Source of the DNA: Acinetobacter sp. C32I
Lineage (GTDB): Bacteria; Pseudomonadota; Gammaproteobacteria; Pseudomonadales; Moraxellaceae
Length of the DNA: 64,000 nt
Assembly: GCF_023702715.1 (NCBI RefSeq)
Contig: NZ_CP098480.1
Span: 2,418,001 to 2,482,000 of the forward strand
Direction: 5' to 3'
Every line of letters starts with the position of its first letter. The stretch's first letter is position 1. Shown in pieces: positions 1 through 9,772 of the stretch. A program made the position numbers and the translations under genes. The notes beneath the pieces are model-generated. The model saw only the letters and a program-made list of their open reading frames with translations. It searched no databases and was not told where the DNA came from.

Positions 1-1675
1 GGGTGATCTGAGTGCTTCAGGAAACGTTGAAGTCCCTGCCATTTATGCGGGTGTAGACAGTCATCTTCGCCAAGAACGTTCTGCTGAACTATTATCCGAA
101 CTTGGACTAGAAGAACGTTTGCATCATCGCCCTAGCCAGCTATCTGGTGGTCAGCAACAACGTGTGTCGATTGCACGTGCGCTGATGAATGGTGGTGATG
201 TGATTCTTGCCGATGAACCCACAGGTGCCTTGGATAAGAATAGCGGTATCGAAGTAATGCGCATTTTGCGTGAGCTGAATGCCAAAGGCCATACCATTAT
301 TCTGGTCACGCACGATCTCAATGTCGCGAAAAATGCGACCCGTATTATCGAGATCAGTGACGGAAATATCATTTCCGACCGTGCCAATGAGCCTGAACAT
401 AGTGATCCAGAACTGGAGCATCAAACCTTAGAGCGTAACCCGCAGAAGAAAACCTCTGCTTGGCGCTCGTTCTTCGACCGTCTTGGTGAAGCCTTCCGCA
501 TGGCATTGCTTGCCATGAATGCGCATCGTATGCGGACCTTTTTGACCATGCTTGGGATTATTATCGGGATTGCATCCGTGGTCTCCGTAGTGGCGCTAGG
601 TAATGGCTCGCAGAAGCAAATTTTAGAAAATATCAGTAGTCTGGGTACCAACACCATCACCGTGTATCAGGGGCGTGGCTTTGGTGATAACTCTCGGACC
701 TCACAAGCCAAAACACTGGTCCCTGCCGATGCCGAAGCATTGGCTGAACAGCCCTATGTGGATGGGGTCAGCCCTTCTGCCAATACCAGTTTAACCCTGC
801 GTTATAAAGATACCGAAGCAGCGGCAACGGTGAATGGCGTCAGTTCTGATTTCTTCTATGTCCGTGGTATGACCTTTAAATCAGGGCAACCTTTTGACAA
901 GGCAAGTGTGACTGAACGGGCCCAAGATGTGGTGATTGATACCAATACTGAAAAGACCTTCTTTGCAGATGGCACCAATCCTGTCGGTCAAGTGCTGCTA
1001 TTAGGTAGTGTGCCAAGTCGAATTATCGGCGTGATTGATGCCCAACAAGGCTTTATGGGAAATTCAGACAGCCTGAATGTTTATCTGCCCTACTCGACGG
1101 TCATGAGCCGTATGCTGGGGCAATCCAATGTACGTAGCATCATCGTGCGTATCAAAGATGAATACCCAAGTAGCGCTGCTGAAAATGCGATTCTGACCTT
1201 GCTGGAACAGCGTCACGGCGCACAAGATGTGTTTACCCAAAACTCTGACAGTATTCGCGAAACCATCCAACAAACCACTGCAACCATGACCTTGCTAATT
1301 TCAGCAATCGCCGTGATTTCTTTGGTGGTGGGTGGCATTGGGGTAATGAACATTATGCTGGTTTCTGTGACCGAGCGGACTCAAGAAATCGGGGTACGTA
1401 TGGCGGTCGGTGCACGTCAAAGCGATATTTTGCAGCAATTCCTGATTGAAGCAATTCTGGTCTGTTTACTGGGCGGTATCTTAGGTGTACTGCTCTCTTT
1501 AGGGATTGGACAAATCATCGGACACTTTGCCAAAGGCGTAATTGAGATGAGTTATTCCACCACCTCGATTGTTGCAGCCTTTGTCTGCTCAAGCATGATT
1601 GGTATTGTATTTGGCTTCTTGCCAGCACGAAATGCAGCACAACTCGATCCAGTTGCTGCTTTAGCGAGAGAATAA
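1..1675 (+). CDS. macB: MacB, macrolide/enterotoxin ABC exporter (ATPase-permease), 5'-truncated by window
   Basis: Inner-membrane half-transporter that powers a MacA-MacB-outer-membrane-factor efflux system for macrolides, peptides and other envelope substrates. The reading frame is open from base 2, so the gene starts before the window; about 557 codons are visible and roughly the first 100 residues, with Walker A, are missing. Seen: the ABC signature [15 protein letters not shown], Walker [12 protein letters not shown] and the H-loop VTHD. Then come a membrane segment ([18 protein letters not shown]), a long periplasmic domain, and three C-terminal membrane segments with the FtsX-like motif [21 protein letters not shown]. 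The outer-membrane factor follows 11 bp downstream, so the two are co-transcribed. Family assignment is secure; the substrate is inferred from the family. Confidence 0.95.
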   Translation, partial: GDLSASGNVEVPAIYAGVDSHLRQERSAELLSELGLEERLHHRPSQLSGGQQQRVSIARALMNGGDVILADEPTGALDKNSGIEVMRILRELNAKGHTIILVTHDLNVAKNATRIIEISDGNIISDRANEPEHSDPELEHQTLERNPQKKTSAWRSFFDRLGEAFRMALLAMNAHRMRTFLTMLGIIIGIASVVSVVALGNGSQKQILENISSLGTNTITVYQGRGFGDNSRTSQAKTLVPADAEALAEQPYVDGVSPSANTSLTLRYKDTEAAATVNGVSSDFFYVRGMTFKSGQPFDKASVTERAQDVVIDTNTEKTFFADGTNPVGQVLLLGSVPSRIIGVIDAQQGFMGNSDSLNVYLPYSTVMSRMLGQSNVRSIIVRIKDEYPSSAAENAILTLLEQRHGAQDVFTQNSDSIRETIQQTTATMTLLISAIAVISLVVGGIGVMNIMLVSVTERTQEIGVRMAVGARQSDILQQFLIEAILVCLLGGILGVLLSLGIGQIIGHFAKGVIEMSYSTTSIVAAFVCSSMIGIVFGFLPARNAAQLDPVAALARE

Positions 1676-1686
1676 GGAATTTGAGT

Positions 1687-3087
1687 ATGTCTTTTCAATT
1701 CACAAAATTAGGACTTGCACTGGTACTCACTGGTTCCTTAGCTGGCTGTTCTGCTGTGGTCAAAACACCCTATAACGCACCAACCGTCCAAGTGCCGCAG
1801 CAGTTCCAATACGATGCCCAAAAAAGTAAAAGTATCAATTTAACTGATCAATGGTGGACGCTATTTAATGATGCCCAGTTGAATCAATTGGTCGATCAAG
1901 TGTTGGCTAAAAATAGTGACTTAAGTGTCGCAGGCATCACCCTGCAACAAGCCCGACTACAAGCAGGGCTCGCTGAAAATAAACAAGGGATTCGAACCAG
2001 TTCTAGTGTCTCTACGGGTCATAATTATGATCTACGTTCTGGCGATGGCTCTGATCGTGGTTTATCGACTAGCGTTGGCGTTAGCTATGAACTCGATTTA
2101 TTTGGCAAGCTTGCCAGCCAAACCGAAGCAAGCAGATGGGAAGCTTTAGCCACTGAACAAGATTTGCAAGCGACAGCACAAAGTCTAGTTGGCACGACAG
2201 CAAAACTGTATTGGCAGCTAGGCTATCTGAATGAGCGCTATCAAACCATTCAGCAAAATTTAGCCTCAACTCAAAAGACCTATTCTTTGGTACAGTCGCA
2301 ATATAAAGCAGGTGCAGTATCTGGTTTGGACCTCACCCAAGCTGAACAATCGGTGCAAAGCCAAAAAGCCAGTCTCAGTCAGATTGAGCAGCAGCGTGTT
2401 GAAGCTCGCACTGCCCTTGCAGTGCTGTTGCATGAACCTGTACAACAATTAAATATTCAAGAGCCTGCGCAGTTACCTCGCAATGCCCTGCCGAATATCG
2501 CGGTCGGACTCCCTGCTGATATTCTATCGCGCCGCCCAGACCTACAAGCATCTGAGTTACGCTTACGCAAGACCTTAGCCAATAAGGATGCGACCAAAGC
2601 CAGCTATTATCCTTCGATTAATTTGACTGGAAATGTTGGTTCTTCAAGCACGTCTTTAACCCAACTGTTAAAGAATCCTGCATTGACCTTGGGTGCAAGT
2701 CTTAGCCTGCCTTTTCTTCAATATAATGATATGAAGAAAGACATTGCGATCAGTGACCTTGAATATGAAAAAGCCATTACCCAATATCGTCAGACGCTAT
2801 ACCAAGCTTTTGCCGATGTCGAAAATGCTTTATCCAATCGCACTCAACTCAATCAGCAAGTGCAGTTACAGCAACGTAATGTCGAGCTGGCAGATAAGAC
2901 AGAACGTTTAACCGAAGTGCGTTATCGCAATGGTGCGATTGCATTAAAGAACTTATTGGATGCGCAGGAAACCACACGTAATGCACGACTCAGCTTGGTG
3001 GAAACCAAGCAGAATCAATACAATGCCTATGTGACTTTAATGCAAGCCATGGGTGGGAGTCCTGTTAAAGAGCTGCCGAAACAATAG
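1687..3087 (+). CDS. Outer-membrane efflux lipoprotein (OprM/NodT family, TolC-like)
   Basis: Trimeric outer-membrane channel of a tripartite exporter, here most likely the exit duct for MacB. The 466-residue product begins with a lipoprotein signal whose lipobox is LAGC, followed by two repeated helical/beta modules with many alanine, glutamine and leucine residues. The motif LSRRPDLQASELRLR is typical of the NodT/OprM family. The ATG at 1687 is preferred over an in-frame TTG at 1681 because AAGGAA lies 7 bases upstream. It follows macB by 11 bp and ends in a clear terminator, which fits the last gene of the operon. Many homologues are named after RND systems (AdeC/AdeK/OprM); context favours MacAB. 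Confidence 0.9.
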   Translation: MSFQFTKLGLALVLTGSLAGCSAVVKTPYNAPTVQVPQQFQYDAQKSKSINLTDQWWTLFNDAQLNQLVDQVLAKNSDLSVAGITLQQARLQAGLAENKQGIRTSSSVSTGHNYDLRSGDGSDRGLSTSVGVSYELDLFGKLASQTEASRWEALATEQDLQATAQSLVGTTAKLYWQLGYLNERYQTIQQNLASTQKTYSLVQSQYKAGAVSGLDLTQAEQSVQSQKASLSQIEQQRVEARTALAVLLHEPVQQLNIQEPAQLPRNALPNIAVGLPADILSRRPDLQASELRLRKTLANKDATKASYYPSINLTGNVGSSSTSLTQLLKNPALTLGASLSLPFLQYNDMKKDIAISDLEYEKAITQYRQTLYQAFADVENALSNRTQLNQQVQLQQRNVELADKTERLTEVRYRNGAIALKNLLDAQETTRNARLSLVETKQNQYNAYVTLMQAMGGSPVKELPKQ

Positions 3088-3112
3088 TCCTAATACTATT
3101 GTTTAATCGCTT

Positions 3113-3150
3113 AAAGTCCTCGGCTCATTTTAAATAAACCGAGGACTTTT
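3113..3150 (+). terminator. Rho-independent terminator of the macB operon
   Basis: An 11-bp perfect stem (AAAGTCCTCGG with CCGAGGACTTT) and a 15-nt loop are followed by a T-rich run. It lies 25 bp after the outer-membrane-factor stop codon. Confidence 0.85.
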
Positions 3151-3565
3151 GATTTTATTCCTCGATTTATTCTATTTATGCAAATATTGTGATTTTATCT
3201 TTGAACAAAACATAGATACATAATATAAAAAATATAATTGGTTATACAGTAAGTCTGGAGTATAAGTGTAGTTGTATCCTTTTATAAAAATGGAATTCAA
3301 AATAGAATTCAAGGCGTTCAAAAGAGAGTATATAGGCCACATTAATTGTGAATTTCTTTCAAAGTCTCACGTTAACCTATAGGTATACAGCGAGATATCT
3401 TGCAAATTAGATGAATAATGATAATGGAGTAGAAATAAAAAGTTCAGATTTTTCTATTCGATTCTAATACTAACCTTTACATCTAGTTAGCAAGCGATAA
3501 TAAGTCGTTCAAGAGTACTTGGTACATCATTAACTCCAACGTTATATTTCATAATTAGATAATTA
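3151..3565. other. AT-rich intergenic region, possible attC-like remnant at its 3' end
   Basis: This stretch is visibly more AT-rich than its surroundings and holds no convincing gene on either strand. Two GAATTC hexamers occur near 3292 and 3305. From about 3485 to 3552 the sequence (GTTAGCAAG, then GTTCAAGAG, ending CCAACGTTATA) loosely resembles the outline of an integron attC site, but the core boxes do not match the consensus well. The start codon of the next gene is 14 bp further on and has no clear ribosome-binding site. Confidence 0.35.
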
Positions 3566-4255
3566 ATGACTAATAGAATTTTACCAACACCAGAAAAGTT
3601 CGCATCCTGTCCTTATGACAAGAAGATCCTTTCATTTTATGAGGGGCAATTTGAGAGTGTCTTTGTCATATTTCATCCTTTTTTTATGTCTACTAAAATT
3701 AAACTCGAGTATTCCCCCCCATCAAGATGGCCTAGTAAGCATCAATTTATTGAGGAGTGCTCTACAATAAGCTGGAGTGAAACTCTATTACTTTCAGGAC
3801 TTACAAAGTTTTCAGATATAGATATTGGTCTAAGAACCATAATTAATGGCATAAAGCCAGAACGATCAAACAAATATTTTTCCGAAAAGCTTACGGCGCT
3901 TCAAAGTCAGCATATTATCCTTCCACAAGAGGGCTATTTATCCCCCTTTATTGAAAATAAACTCTTGAATGCCATCAAAATAATTGGGCATAATTGGCTT
4001 TGGGTCGGAGATGAATTCGGCACAGAAAGGAAGCTTTACTGGGTTGAAGACCTAATTGAAAAAGATGAAATACCTGCTCATGGTTGTGTATTTGCACACG
4101 ATCATAGCCTACTCATAACAACACATTGGGATAGCCACTGTTCATTTCTTTGTTCTTCTAAAGAGACTATTGATAAAATTTTAGAAATTGAACCATTTGA
4201 AGGCTTTTTTTGTACTCAAAATACAGAAGTTTATTGGAGTTTATACGAAATATAA
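3566..4255 (+). CDS. Unrecognised 229-residue protein, possibly DUF2711-like
   Basis: I do not recognise this gene with certainty. The product is soluble, with no signal peptide or membrane segment, and rich in Phe, Ile, Ser, Trp and His. C-terminal features include WLWVGDEFG, the acidic stretch VEDLIEKDE, and a His/Asp/Cys-rich stretch (VFAHDHSLLITTHWDSHCSF). From memory the overall layout is reminiscent of DUF2711-type proteins of Bacillus, which have no known function; this is a weak call. The gene is more AT-rich than its neighbours, uses codons such as ATA and AGA more often, stands alone between two terminators, and has no evident Shine-Dalgarno, all of which suggest acquisition by transfer. 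Confidence 0.6.
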   Translation: MTNRILPTPEKFASCPYDKKILSFYEGQFESVFVIFHPFFMSTKIKLEYSPPSRWPSKHQFIEECSTISWSETLLLSGLTKFSDIDIGLRTIINGIKPERSNKYFSEKLTALQSQHIILPQEGYLSPFIENKLLNAIKIIGHNWLWVGDEFGTERKLYWVEDLIEKDEIPAHGCVFAHDHSLLITTHWDSHCSFLCSSKETIDKILEIEPFEGFFCTQNTEVYWSLYEI

Positions 4256-4311
4256 AAAGCAATCAGCGACTCCACTAATTCCGAACGCTAAAATTTAATA
4301 CTCTAAAAAAC

Positions 4312-4334
4312 AAAGCCGCTATAAAAGCGGCTTT
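4312..4334. terminator. Bidirectional terminator between the unrecognised gene and fabI
   Basis: An 8-bp stem (AAAGCCGC / GCGGCTTT) with a 7-nt loop. On the minus strand it is followed by TTTGTTTTTT, so it mainly serves fabI. Confidence 0.8.
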
Positions 4335-4358
4335 ATCAAATAATTTAGAGCAATCTAA

Positions 4359-5162
4359 TTATTCATCATCCATCATGCTTTGGCTCATACCAACCGTATT
4401 AAAGCCACCATCAACATACATGATTTCGCCTGTAATACCTGAAGCCCACGGCGAACAAAGGAATAATGCTGCATTGCCCACTTCTTCAATGGTCACATTA
4501 CGTTTTAGCGGTGCAATCTTTTCATTGGCATCTAACATTTTACGGAAAGACTTGATGCCTGATGCTGCCAGAGTACGGATTGGACCTGCAGAAATTGCAT
4601 TCACACGAATACCGTCTACACCCAAGCTTGATGCTAAATAACGAACACCCGCTTCAAGTGATGCTTTTGCCATCCCCATCACGTTATAGTTCGGCATCAC
4701 ACGCTCTGAACCTTGGTAAGTTAAAGTCAATAAACAACCTTGGCGCGCTTGTAATAATGGCTTCGCTGCACGTGCCATCGCGATAAAGCTATAGGCACTA
4801 ATGTCATGTGCAATTTTAAAACCTTCACGATCCGTTACATCTGTAAAGTCACCATCAAGCGTATGTGCAGGTGCAAAACCGATTGAATGTACCACACCGT
4901 CTAAACCATCCCAGTGTTTTGCCAATTCAACAAAAGCATTGTCAATTTCTGCGTCAACAGCAACATCACAAGGAAAAACCAGTGTTGAACCAAACTGTGC
5001 TGCAAAATCATCGACACGTTTTTTCAGCTTTTCATTTGGATAAGTAAACGCAAGCTCCGCACCTTCACGGTGTAACGCAGAAGCAATACCGAAAGCAATC
5101 GATAATTTACTTGCAATACCGGCAATTAAAAAACGTTTACCAGCTAAAAGTCCTTGTGACAT
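4359..5162 (-). CDS. fabI: Enoyl-[acyl-carrier-protein] reductase (NADH), FabI
   Basis: Catalyses the last step of each fatty-acid elongation cycle, reducing enoyl-ACP to acyl-ACP; it is the target of triclosan. The 267-residue product carries the FabI-type cofactor motif ([14 protein letters not shown], residues 14-27) and the catalytic Y-x6-K pair (Tyr159, Lys166) that distinguishes FabI from ordinary short-chain dehydrogenases. The C-terminal motif [13 protein letters not shown] is also present. The frame is open 13 codons further upstream, but [10 protein letters not shown] matches the family start and a GAGAATAAG sequence precedes the ATG at 5162. Single gene, ended by the terminator near 4320. 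Confidence 0.97.
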   Translation of the reverse strand: MSQGLLAGKRFLIAGIASKLSIAFGIASALHREGAELAFTYPNEKLKKRVDDFAAQFGSTLVFPCDVAVDAEIDNAFVELAKHWDGLDGVVHSIGFAPAHTLDGDFTDVTDREGFKIAHDISAYSFIAMARAAKPLLQARQGCLLTLTYQGSERVMPNYNVMGMAKASLEAGVRYLASSLGVDGIRVNAISAGPIRTLAASGIKSFRKMLDANEKIAPLKRNVTIEEVGNAALFLCSPWASGITGEIMYVDGGFNTVGMSQSMMDDE

Positions 5163-5252
5163 CTTATTCTCACTCGAAAAATTTTCACCACATGATGCCA
5201 ATAATCAGCGCATTGCGGAATTGCATAATCCATCTTTTTTACAATCTTGCAT

Positions 5253-5281
5253 AAAAAAATCGCCTTCCTTTGAAGACGATT
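5253..5281 (-). terminator. Terminator of the Bax-inhibitor-like gene
   Basis: Ten-base-pair stem (5258-5267 with 5272-5281, one G-T wobble), CTTT loop and a run of seven T on the minus strand. Confidence 0.8.
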
Positions 5282-5304
5282 CGTAGTTTTATTTGACTCA
5301 GAAC

Positions 5305-6039
5305 TTAATCATCACCGCGTAACAGACTCAATAAACGCAAGAATGAATAATACATCCACACCAAAGTTGCCAATAAGGCGATGGCACAGATCCATTCAAA
5401 TGCTTTTGGTGCACGTTGTGCAGCCGCATTTTCAATCAAGTCAAAGTCCAAGATTAGATTCAATGAAGCAATCACCGCAACAAAGGCTGCAAAACCTATA
5501 CCCAACCAGTTGCTTTCAAAGATATAAGGAATGCTCGAACCAAATGCTAAACGTAGAATGATTTGCACCACAAATACCAAGGCAATGGCAATCGAGGCAG
5601 AAATCACAACCGCTTTAAACTTTTCAGTGGCACGAATCACTTGGAACTTATATAAGGCAAATAAAACCAATGTGGTCACGAAAGTCGCAAGCAATGCTTG
5701 TAAAGGAACACCCGGATACTTTAACTGGAAAATAAACGACACCCCGCCTAAAAATGCCCCTTCAAATAAAGCATAAGGAATCGCTAAAGCGGGTGCAGTA
5801 TTGGATTTAAATGTGGTAATCAAGGCAAGGATTAAACCACCTACCGCACCAATAATCGTTGCAGCATAGGCAATCGACAAGTTAGCGGTCATCGCACAGT
5901 AGAAAAATAAGGCCATGCCTAAAACAGCTGCAATCACCGTCAACAGTACGGATTTTTGAATCGCACCCTGAATGGTCATTGGCTCAGCCAAATCTTGATA
6001 GGTTTCTACCCGTGTTAAAATAGGGTTAGTACTTTGCAT
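5305..6039 (-). CDS. Bax inhibitor-1/YccA-family integral membrane protein
   Basis: A 244-residue inner-membrane protein with about seven hydrophobic helices and a short hydrophilic N-terminus (MQSTNPILTRVE). It resembles the BaxI_1 branch of the Bax inhibitor-1 superfamily, whose bacterial members (YetJ type) are pH-sensitive calcium leak channels. The acidic residues of the last helices (LILDFDLIENAA) match the region that holds the di-aspartyl sensor in the family. The start at 6039 has AAGAGAG upstream and is preferred to an in-frame ATG nine codons earlier. It stands alone between two terminators. Its role here is unknown. Confidence 0.85.
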   Translation of the reverse strand: MQSTNPILTRVETYQDLAEPMTIQGAIQKSVLLTVIAAVLGMALFFYCAMTANLSIAYAATIIGAVGGLILALITTFKSNTAPALAIPYALFEGAFLGGVSFIFQLKYPGVPLQALLATFVTTLVLFALYKFQVIRATEKFKAVVISASIAIALVFVVQIILRLAFGSSIPYIFESNWLGIGFAAFVAVIASLNLILDFDLIENAAAQRAPKAFEWICAIALLATLVWMYYSFLRLLSLLRGDD

Positions 6040-6121
6040 GTACGCTCTCTTTTTTATAGTTTGCAATTAAACATCGAGTTTAAGCGATTTTTTGAGCAAG
6101 CCCAAATTTTTTCATCTATTA

Positions 6122-6145
6122 AAAAAGGAGCATACGCTCCTTTTT
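6122..6145 (-). terminator. Terminator of orn
   Basis: Perfect 10-bp stem (AAAAAGGAGC / GCTCCTTTTT) with an ATAC loop, 21 bp past the orn stop on the minus strand. Confidence 0.85.
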
Positions 6146-6165
6146 ATACATTGCTCATAAACTGA

Positions 6166-6726
6166 TTACTTATCGTTATTCATGATAAAAAAGTATTCAC
6201 GATAGTATTTTAATTCTGCAATCGAATCACGGATATCATCCATCGCCAAGTGGGATGCATTTTTCTTTAAACCACTCATGATTTCAGGTCTCCAACGTTT
6301 CGCTAGCTCTTTCACCGAAGACACATCTAAATTACGATAATGGAAAAACTGTTCCAACTCAGGCATCAAACGATGCAAGAAACGGCGATCTTGGCAAATC
6401 GAGTTCCCACACATTGGTGATGATTTTGGACTCACCCATTTCTTTAAAAACTCAAGGGTTTGCTGTTCTGCATCTTGAGCCTTTAACTTACTGCGGCGTA
6501 CTCGCTCAATCAAACCCGACTGGCCATGTTGTTTGGTATTCCACTCATCCATCGCATTTAGAATCAAATCAGATTGATGTACCGCTAAAACAGGTCCTTC
6601 AGCCAAGATATTCAAATGGTCATCTGTAATAATTGTTGCAATTTCAATAATCTTGTCGTTATCGGTATCGAGACCTGTCATTTCCAGATCGATCCAAATT
6701 AATCGTGTATCAGGGGTGCTGCTCAT
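6166..6726 (-). CDS. orn: Oligoribonuclease, DEDDh 3'-5' exoribonuclease
   Basis: Degrades two-to-five-nucleotide RNAs, including pGpG released from c-di-GMP, to mononucleotides; usually essential. The 186-residue product shows the DEDD residues in order: IDLEMTG near the N-terminus (Asp, Glu), the second Asp region (NSICQDRRF), and the [11 protein letters not shown] motif with the general-base His and last Asp. The frame is open upstream, but [18 protein letters not shown] matches the family start; there is no strong ribosome-binding site. It is divergent from rsgA, an arrangement conserved across gamma-proteobacteria. Confidence 0.96.
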   Translation of the reverse strand: MSSTPDTRLIWIDLEMTGLDTDNDKIIEIATIITDDHLNILAEGPVLAVHQSDLILNAMDEWNTKQHGQSGLIERVRRSKLKAQDAEQQTLEFLKKWVSPKSSPMCGNSICQDRRFLHRLMPELEQFFHYRNLDVSSVKELAKRWRPEIMSGLKKNASHLAMDDIRDSIAELKYYREYFFIMNNDK

Positions 6727-6850
6727 GGATGGCGATTCTAAAGTGCTTAAAAACATCAATAGTAGCAAATTAATTACATCTTGGCTGTAATTCTATAGTG
6801 GCTTCGTGCTATTTTTGCGGTCTTCAAAGTGTGGATTTTTTGGGATATGA

Positions 6851-7909
6851 ATGGCTTTAATTCGTAAGCGTCGTTTAACCGAACAACAGCAGCGTCGTAT
6901 TGAGAAACAGCATAAATCACGTCAAGACGACATTGATACATCGCAAGATCTGGATGGACTGGTTGTTCAGCATTATGGTCGTCAACTCGAAGTACAAGCT
7001 TTATCTGTGCCTGAACAGCACCCTGAAAAACCACAAGTGGCTGAAGGTGAACCCGAACCGTTCTGGAAACCGATTGAACTCGACAGCGTTTGGCGTTGTC
7101 ATACCCGTACCAACCTAGAACTGTTGGTGACTGGCGATCGGGTTAAATGGCAGGCCGATCCGATTACAGGTTTAGGCATTATCACCGCGATTTATCCAAG
7201 ACAATCGTTACTGACTCGCCCCGACCGTTATCACAAAGTGAAACCCGTCGCAGCCAATATCAGTTTGATTGTGATTGTATTTGCACCCTTACCAGAACCT
7301 GCGCCGACATTGATTGACCGCTATCTAGTGGCCTGTGCCGATGCCAATATTCCAGCCTTGTTGGTGTTGAATAAATCTGACTTGCTCACTGAAAATGACC
7401 CGATTCTCACCTTACTGAGTGAATATGAATCTTTGGGCTATGAAACCTTGATTTGTCATTCGCAAGGTGACTTATCTGTGCTTTCAAATCGTATTGATAA
7501 TGAAACAGTGGCTTTCGTTGGACAATCAGGTGTCGGTAAAAGCTCATTGATCAATACCATCGTTCCCGATGCAGCCCAGAAGACCAATGTTATTTCTGAG
7601 AACTCGGCACTAGGTCAGCACACCACCACCTCCACTCGTTTGATTAAATTTGGAACAAACGGTGCGTTGATTGATTCCCCAGGAATCCGTGAATTTGGAC
7701 TATGGCACCTCAGTTTAGAAAAGGTTCGTACTGGTTTTCCTGAGATTGAAGCACATTTAGGGCTATGTCAGTTCCGTAACTGCACCCATACCCATGAGAA
7801 AAATTGTGCGCTGAAACAAGCGGTTGATGCAGGCGAGATTTTGCCACGCCGTTTGGACAGTTATTTACGCTTACTGGATGAAATTCAGGAAGCGCAGCAA
7901 AAAAGTTAA
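6851..7909 (+). CDS. rsgA: Ribosome small-subunit-dependent GTPase A (RsgA/YjeQ)
   Basis: Circularly permuted GTPase that checks late maturation of the 30S subunit. The 352-residue product has a basic N-terminus, an OB-fold, then the G motifs in permuted order: G4 NKSD, G1 GQSGVGKSSLIN, and G3 DSPGIREFGLW. The C-terminal zinc knuckle is CQFRNCTHTHEKNCALK, with cysteines and a histidine in the family spacing. The ATG at 6851 is 124 bp from the divergent orn start. Function is secure by motif and context. Confidence 0.97.
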   Translation: MALIRKRRLTEQQQRRIEKQHKSRQDDIDTSQDLDGLVVQHYGRQLEVQALSVPEQHPEKPQVAEGEPEPFWKPIELDSVWRCHTRTNLELLVTGDRVKWQADPITGLGIITAIYPRQSLLTRPDRYHKVKPVAANISLIVIVFAPLPEPAPTLIDRYLVACADANIPALLVLNKSDLLTENDPILTLLSEYESLGYETLICHSQGDLSVLSNRIDNETVAFVGQSGVGKSSLINTIVPDAAQKTNVISENSALGQHTTTSTRLIKFGTNGALIDSPGIREFGLWHLSLEKVRTGFPEIEAHLGLCQFRNCTHTHEKNCALKQAVDAGEILPRRLDSYLRLLDEIQEAQQKS

Positions 7910-8003
7910 TTTTCTTCGCTGCTTGCCCTTGAACTAAAGATTTTGATCACCATTGAGATAAGTTATACTCAGGGTCAATTTTGATTTTAACTTTAGGTGA
8001 CTT

Positions 8004-8420
8004 GTGGAACGCTGGTTAGAGTTTATGGGGAATCACCCCTTCTTATTTGGTGCGCTCGGCGTGTTAATCGTGTTGTTCTTTGTTTTAGAGGGACAACGCA
8101 ATGGTCGTAAAATTTCACCACAATCTCTAGGTATTTTGGTCAAGGCAAAAAATGCCATTTTGATCGACTTACGTGATGGAAAAGATTTCCGTGATGGTCA
8201 CATCAGCGGTAGCCGTAACATTCCATACAGCCAGATTACAAGTCATGTCGATGAATTAAAAGCAAGTGATCGTCCACTGGTCTTCATTTGTAACTTAGGT
8301 CAGGTTGCAGGCTCAGCATTGCAGAAAGTTGGTCATGCCGACAGCTACCGTTTAGACGGCGGCATTAGCAATTGGAAAGCTCAGGGCTTACCTTTAGTGA
8401 AAAGCAAAACCAAAGCTTAA
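8004..8420 (+). CDS. Membrane-anchored rhodanese-like protein (YibN type)
   Basis: Single-domain sulfurtransferase with an N-terminal membrane anchor (FLFGALGVLIVLFFVLEG) and a cytoplasmic rhodanese fold with the markers LIDLRDGKDFRDGHISGSRNIP and LVFICNLGQVAGSA. The Cys in ICNLGQ sits at the active-site loop. The start is GTG with TAGGTGA upstream. It heads a three-gene unit with grxC (11 bp downstream) and secB (32 bp further), the conserved yibN-grxC-secB order of gamma-proteobacteria. The sulfur acceptor is unknown. Confidence 0.88.
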   Translation: MERWLEFMGNHPFLFGALGVLIVLFFVLEGQRNGRKISPQSLGILVKAKNAILIDLRDGKDFRDGHISGSRNIPYSQITSHVDELKASDRPLVFICNLGQVAGSALQKVGHADSYRLDGGISNWKAQGLPLVKSKTKA

Positions 8421-8431
8421 GGAGAGATAAA

Positions 8432-8692
8432 ATGACTACGCAAAACGTCACCATTTATTCAACGCTTTCTTGCCCATATTGCGTACGCGCAAAACAATTA
8501 CTTGAGCGCAAAGGCGTTGCTTATAAAGAAATTAATCTTTCCAATGAAGCGCCAGAAGTACGTCTTGAGTTAATGCAACGTACCAATCACCGTACGGTGC
8601 CGCAAATTTTTATCAAAGACCAATTCATTGGCGGTTTTGATCAACTTTATGCTTTAGAGCGTGAAGGCAAACTCGACCAATTATTAGCTTAA
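8432..8692 (+). CDS. grxC: Glutaredoxin 3
   Basis: Small dithiol glutaredoxin (86 residues) that reduces protein disulfides and mixed disulfides using glutathione. Active site CPYC near residues 13-16, then the conserved TVPQIFI cis-Pro segment and GGFDQLYALE glutathione-binding motif. The frame is open 20 codons upstream inside the rhodanese gene, but the ATG at 8432 follows AAGGAGAG and gives the family length. Confidence 0.96.
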   Translation: MTTQNVTIYSTLSCPYCVRAKQLLERKGVAYKEINLSNEAPEVRLELMQRTNHRTVPQIFIKDQFIGGFDQLYALEREGKLDQLLA

Positions 8693-8724
8693 CAACATCT
8701 AAATCCAAGATTTAAGGAAAAACA

Positions 8725-9183
8725 ATGAGCGAAGAACAAGTTCAACCACAACTCGCGTTAGAACGTATCTATACCAAAGACATCTCTTTTGAAGTTCCAG
8801 GTGCACAAGTTTTTACCAAGCAATGGCAACCTGAACTGAATATCAATTTATCTTCTGCTGCAGAAAAAATTGATCCAACTCACTATGAAGTGTCTTTAAA
8901 AGTTGTGGTTCAAGCCAACAACGAAAATGAAACTGCGTTCATCGTAGATGTAACGCAATCAGGCATTTTCTTGGTTGATGGTGTAGAAGAAGATCGCCTT
9001 CCATACATCTTGGGCGCGTACTGCCCAAATATCTTGTTCCCGTTCTTACGTGAAGCAGTCAATGATTTAGTGACTAAAGGTAGCTTCCCGCAATTGCTGC
9101 TTACACCAATCAACTTTGATGCTGAATTTGAAGCAAATATGCAACGCCTCCAAGCGGATGCAGATGCACAAGGTCAAGCATAA
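8725..9183 (+). CDS. secB: Protein-export chaperone SecB
   Basis: Tetrameric cytosolic chaperone that keeps precursor proteins unfolded and delivers them to SecA. The 152-residue product matches family length and shows the markers [27 protein letters not shown] and the [17 protein letters not shown] motif (here [16 protein letters not shown]). Last gene of the rhodanese-grxC-secB unit, followed by a strong terminator. AAGGAAAAAC precedes the ATG. Confidence 0.97.
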   Translation: MSEEQVQPQLALERIYTKDISFEVPGAQVFTKQWQPELNINLSSAAEKIDPTHYEVSLKVVVQANNENETAFIVDVTQSGIFLVDGVEEDRLPYILGAYCPNILFPFLREAVNDLVTKGSFPQLLLTPINFDAEFEANMQRLQADADAQGQA

Positions 9184-9200
9184 GGCTTTAGCCTTGAATC

Positions 9201-9232
9201 AAAAAAACCACAGCAACTGCTGTGGTTTTTTT
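9201..9232 (+). terminator. Terminator of the grxC-secB operon
   Basis: Fourteen-base-pair stem with an AACT loop (9215-9218) and a seven-T tract, 18 bp after secB. Confidence 0.9.
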
Positions 9233-9271
9233 ATCATAATAAAAATGATCCGAATAAAACGAGAATAAACC

Positions 9272-9760
9272 ATGACCACAACACTTTATCCGCTATGCCA
9301 GCAGGTCTTTCCTGAGTTGACACAGGTACCTTATCCTGCCCATGCACAGGATTTTCATCAATTTATCAATTGGGTCAATACTTTACATTCCAACATTCAA
9401 TACGTTGAATTAAAAGAATACTATGACAATGGCACCGACAAGTGTTATCAACTGCAACAAGCCCAAGTCGATATTGAACAACTGAATAATCGTATTGAAG
9501 CTGAAGTTGAGCAATTATTTGCTGAATATGCAGAGAGCGCCCCAGAACAGCAGAATGAAATTGATTTTGCTGAACATATCTATGCGATTTTATTTGACAA
9601 TATCGATGCGGTTGCAGAACAACATGGTCTGGCCTTGTTATTGATCTCGAATGAAAATCCTTATTGGATGCTGGTTCCCGACCAAACTGAGCAGATTAAT
9701 CGCCTGATTGAAGCTTTTAATGCAACGTTTTCAGATGTTGAGCTCTATCACTATGTTTAA
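9272..9760 (+). CDS. Hypothetical acidic cytosolic protein, 162 residues
   Basis: I do not recognise a family. The product is soluble, strongly acidic and rich in Glu, Gln and Asn, with a mostly helical appearance. The segment around residues 65-100 (QVDIEQLNNRIEAEVEQLF) could form a coiled coil. No signal peptide, membrane helix or catalytic motif is visible. It starts 40 bp after the secB terminator, so it has its own promoter, and it converges on alkB with only 12 bp between the stop codons. Codon use is like the neighbours, so it looks like a resident gene. Confidence 0.7.
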   Translation: MTTTLYPLCQQVFPELTQVPYPAHAQDFHQFINWVNTLHSNIQYVELKEYYDNGTDKCYQLQQAQVDIEQLNNRIEAEVEQLFAEYAESAPEQQNEIDFAEHIYAILFDNIDAVAEQHGLALLLISNENPYWMLVPDQTEQINRLIEAFNATFSDVELYHYV

Positions 9761-9772
9761 TATTGAGTAGCC

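Noticed and set aside
119..124. Internal TTG as a start of macB
   Set aside because: The MacB reading frame and its conserved residues continue upstream to base 2, so this is not the true start.
3288..3312. Repeated GAATTC pattern in the AT-rich gap
   Set aside because: Only two short copies with no wider symmetry; no evidence for a repeat element.
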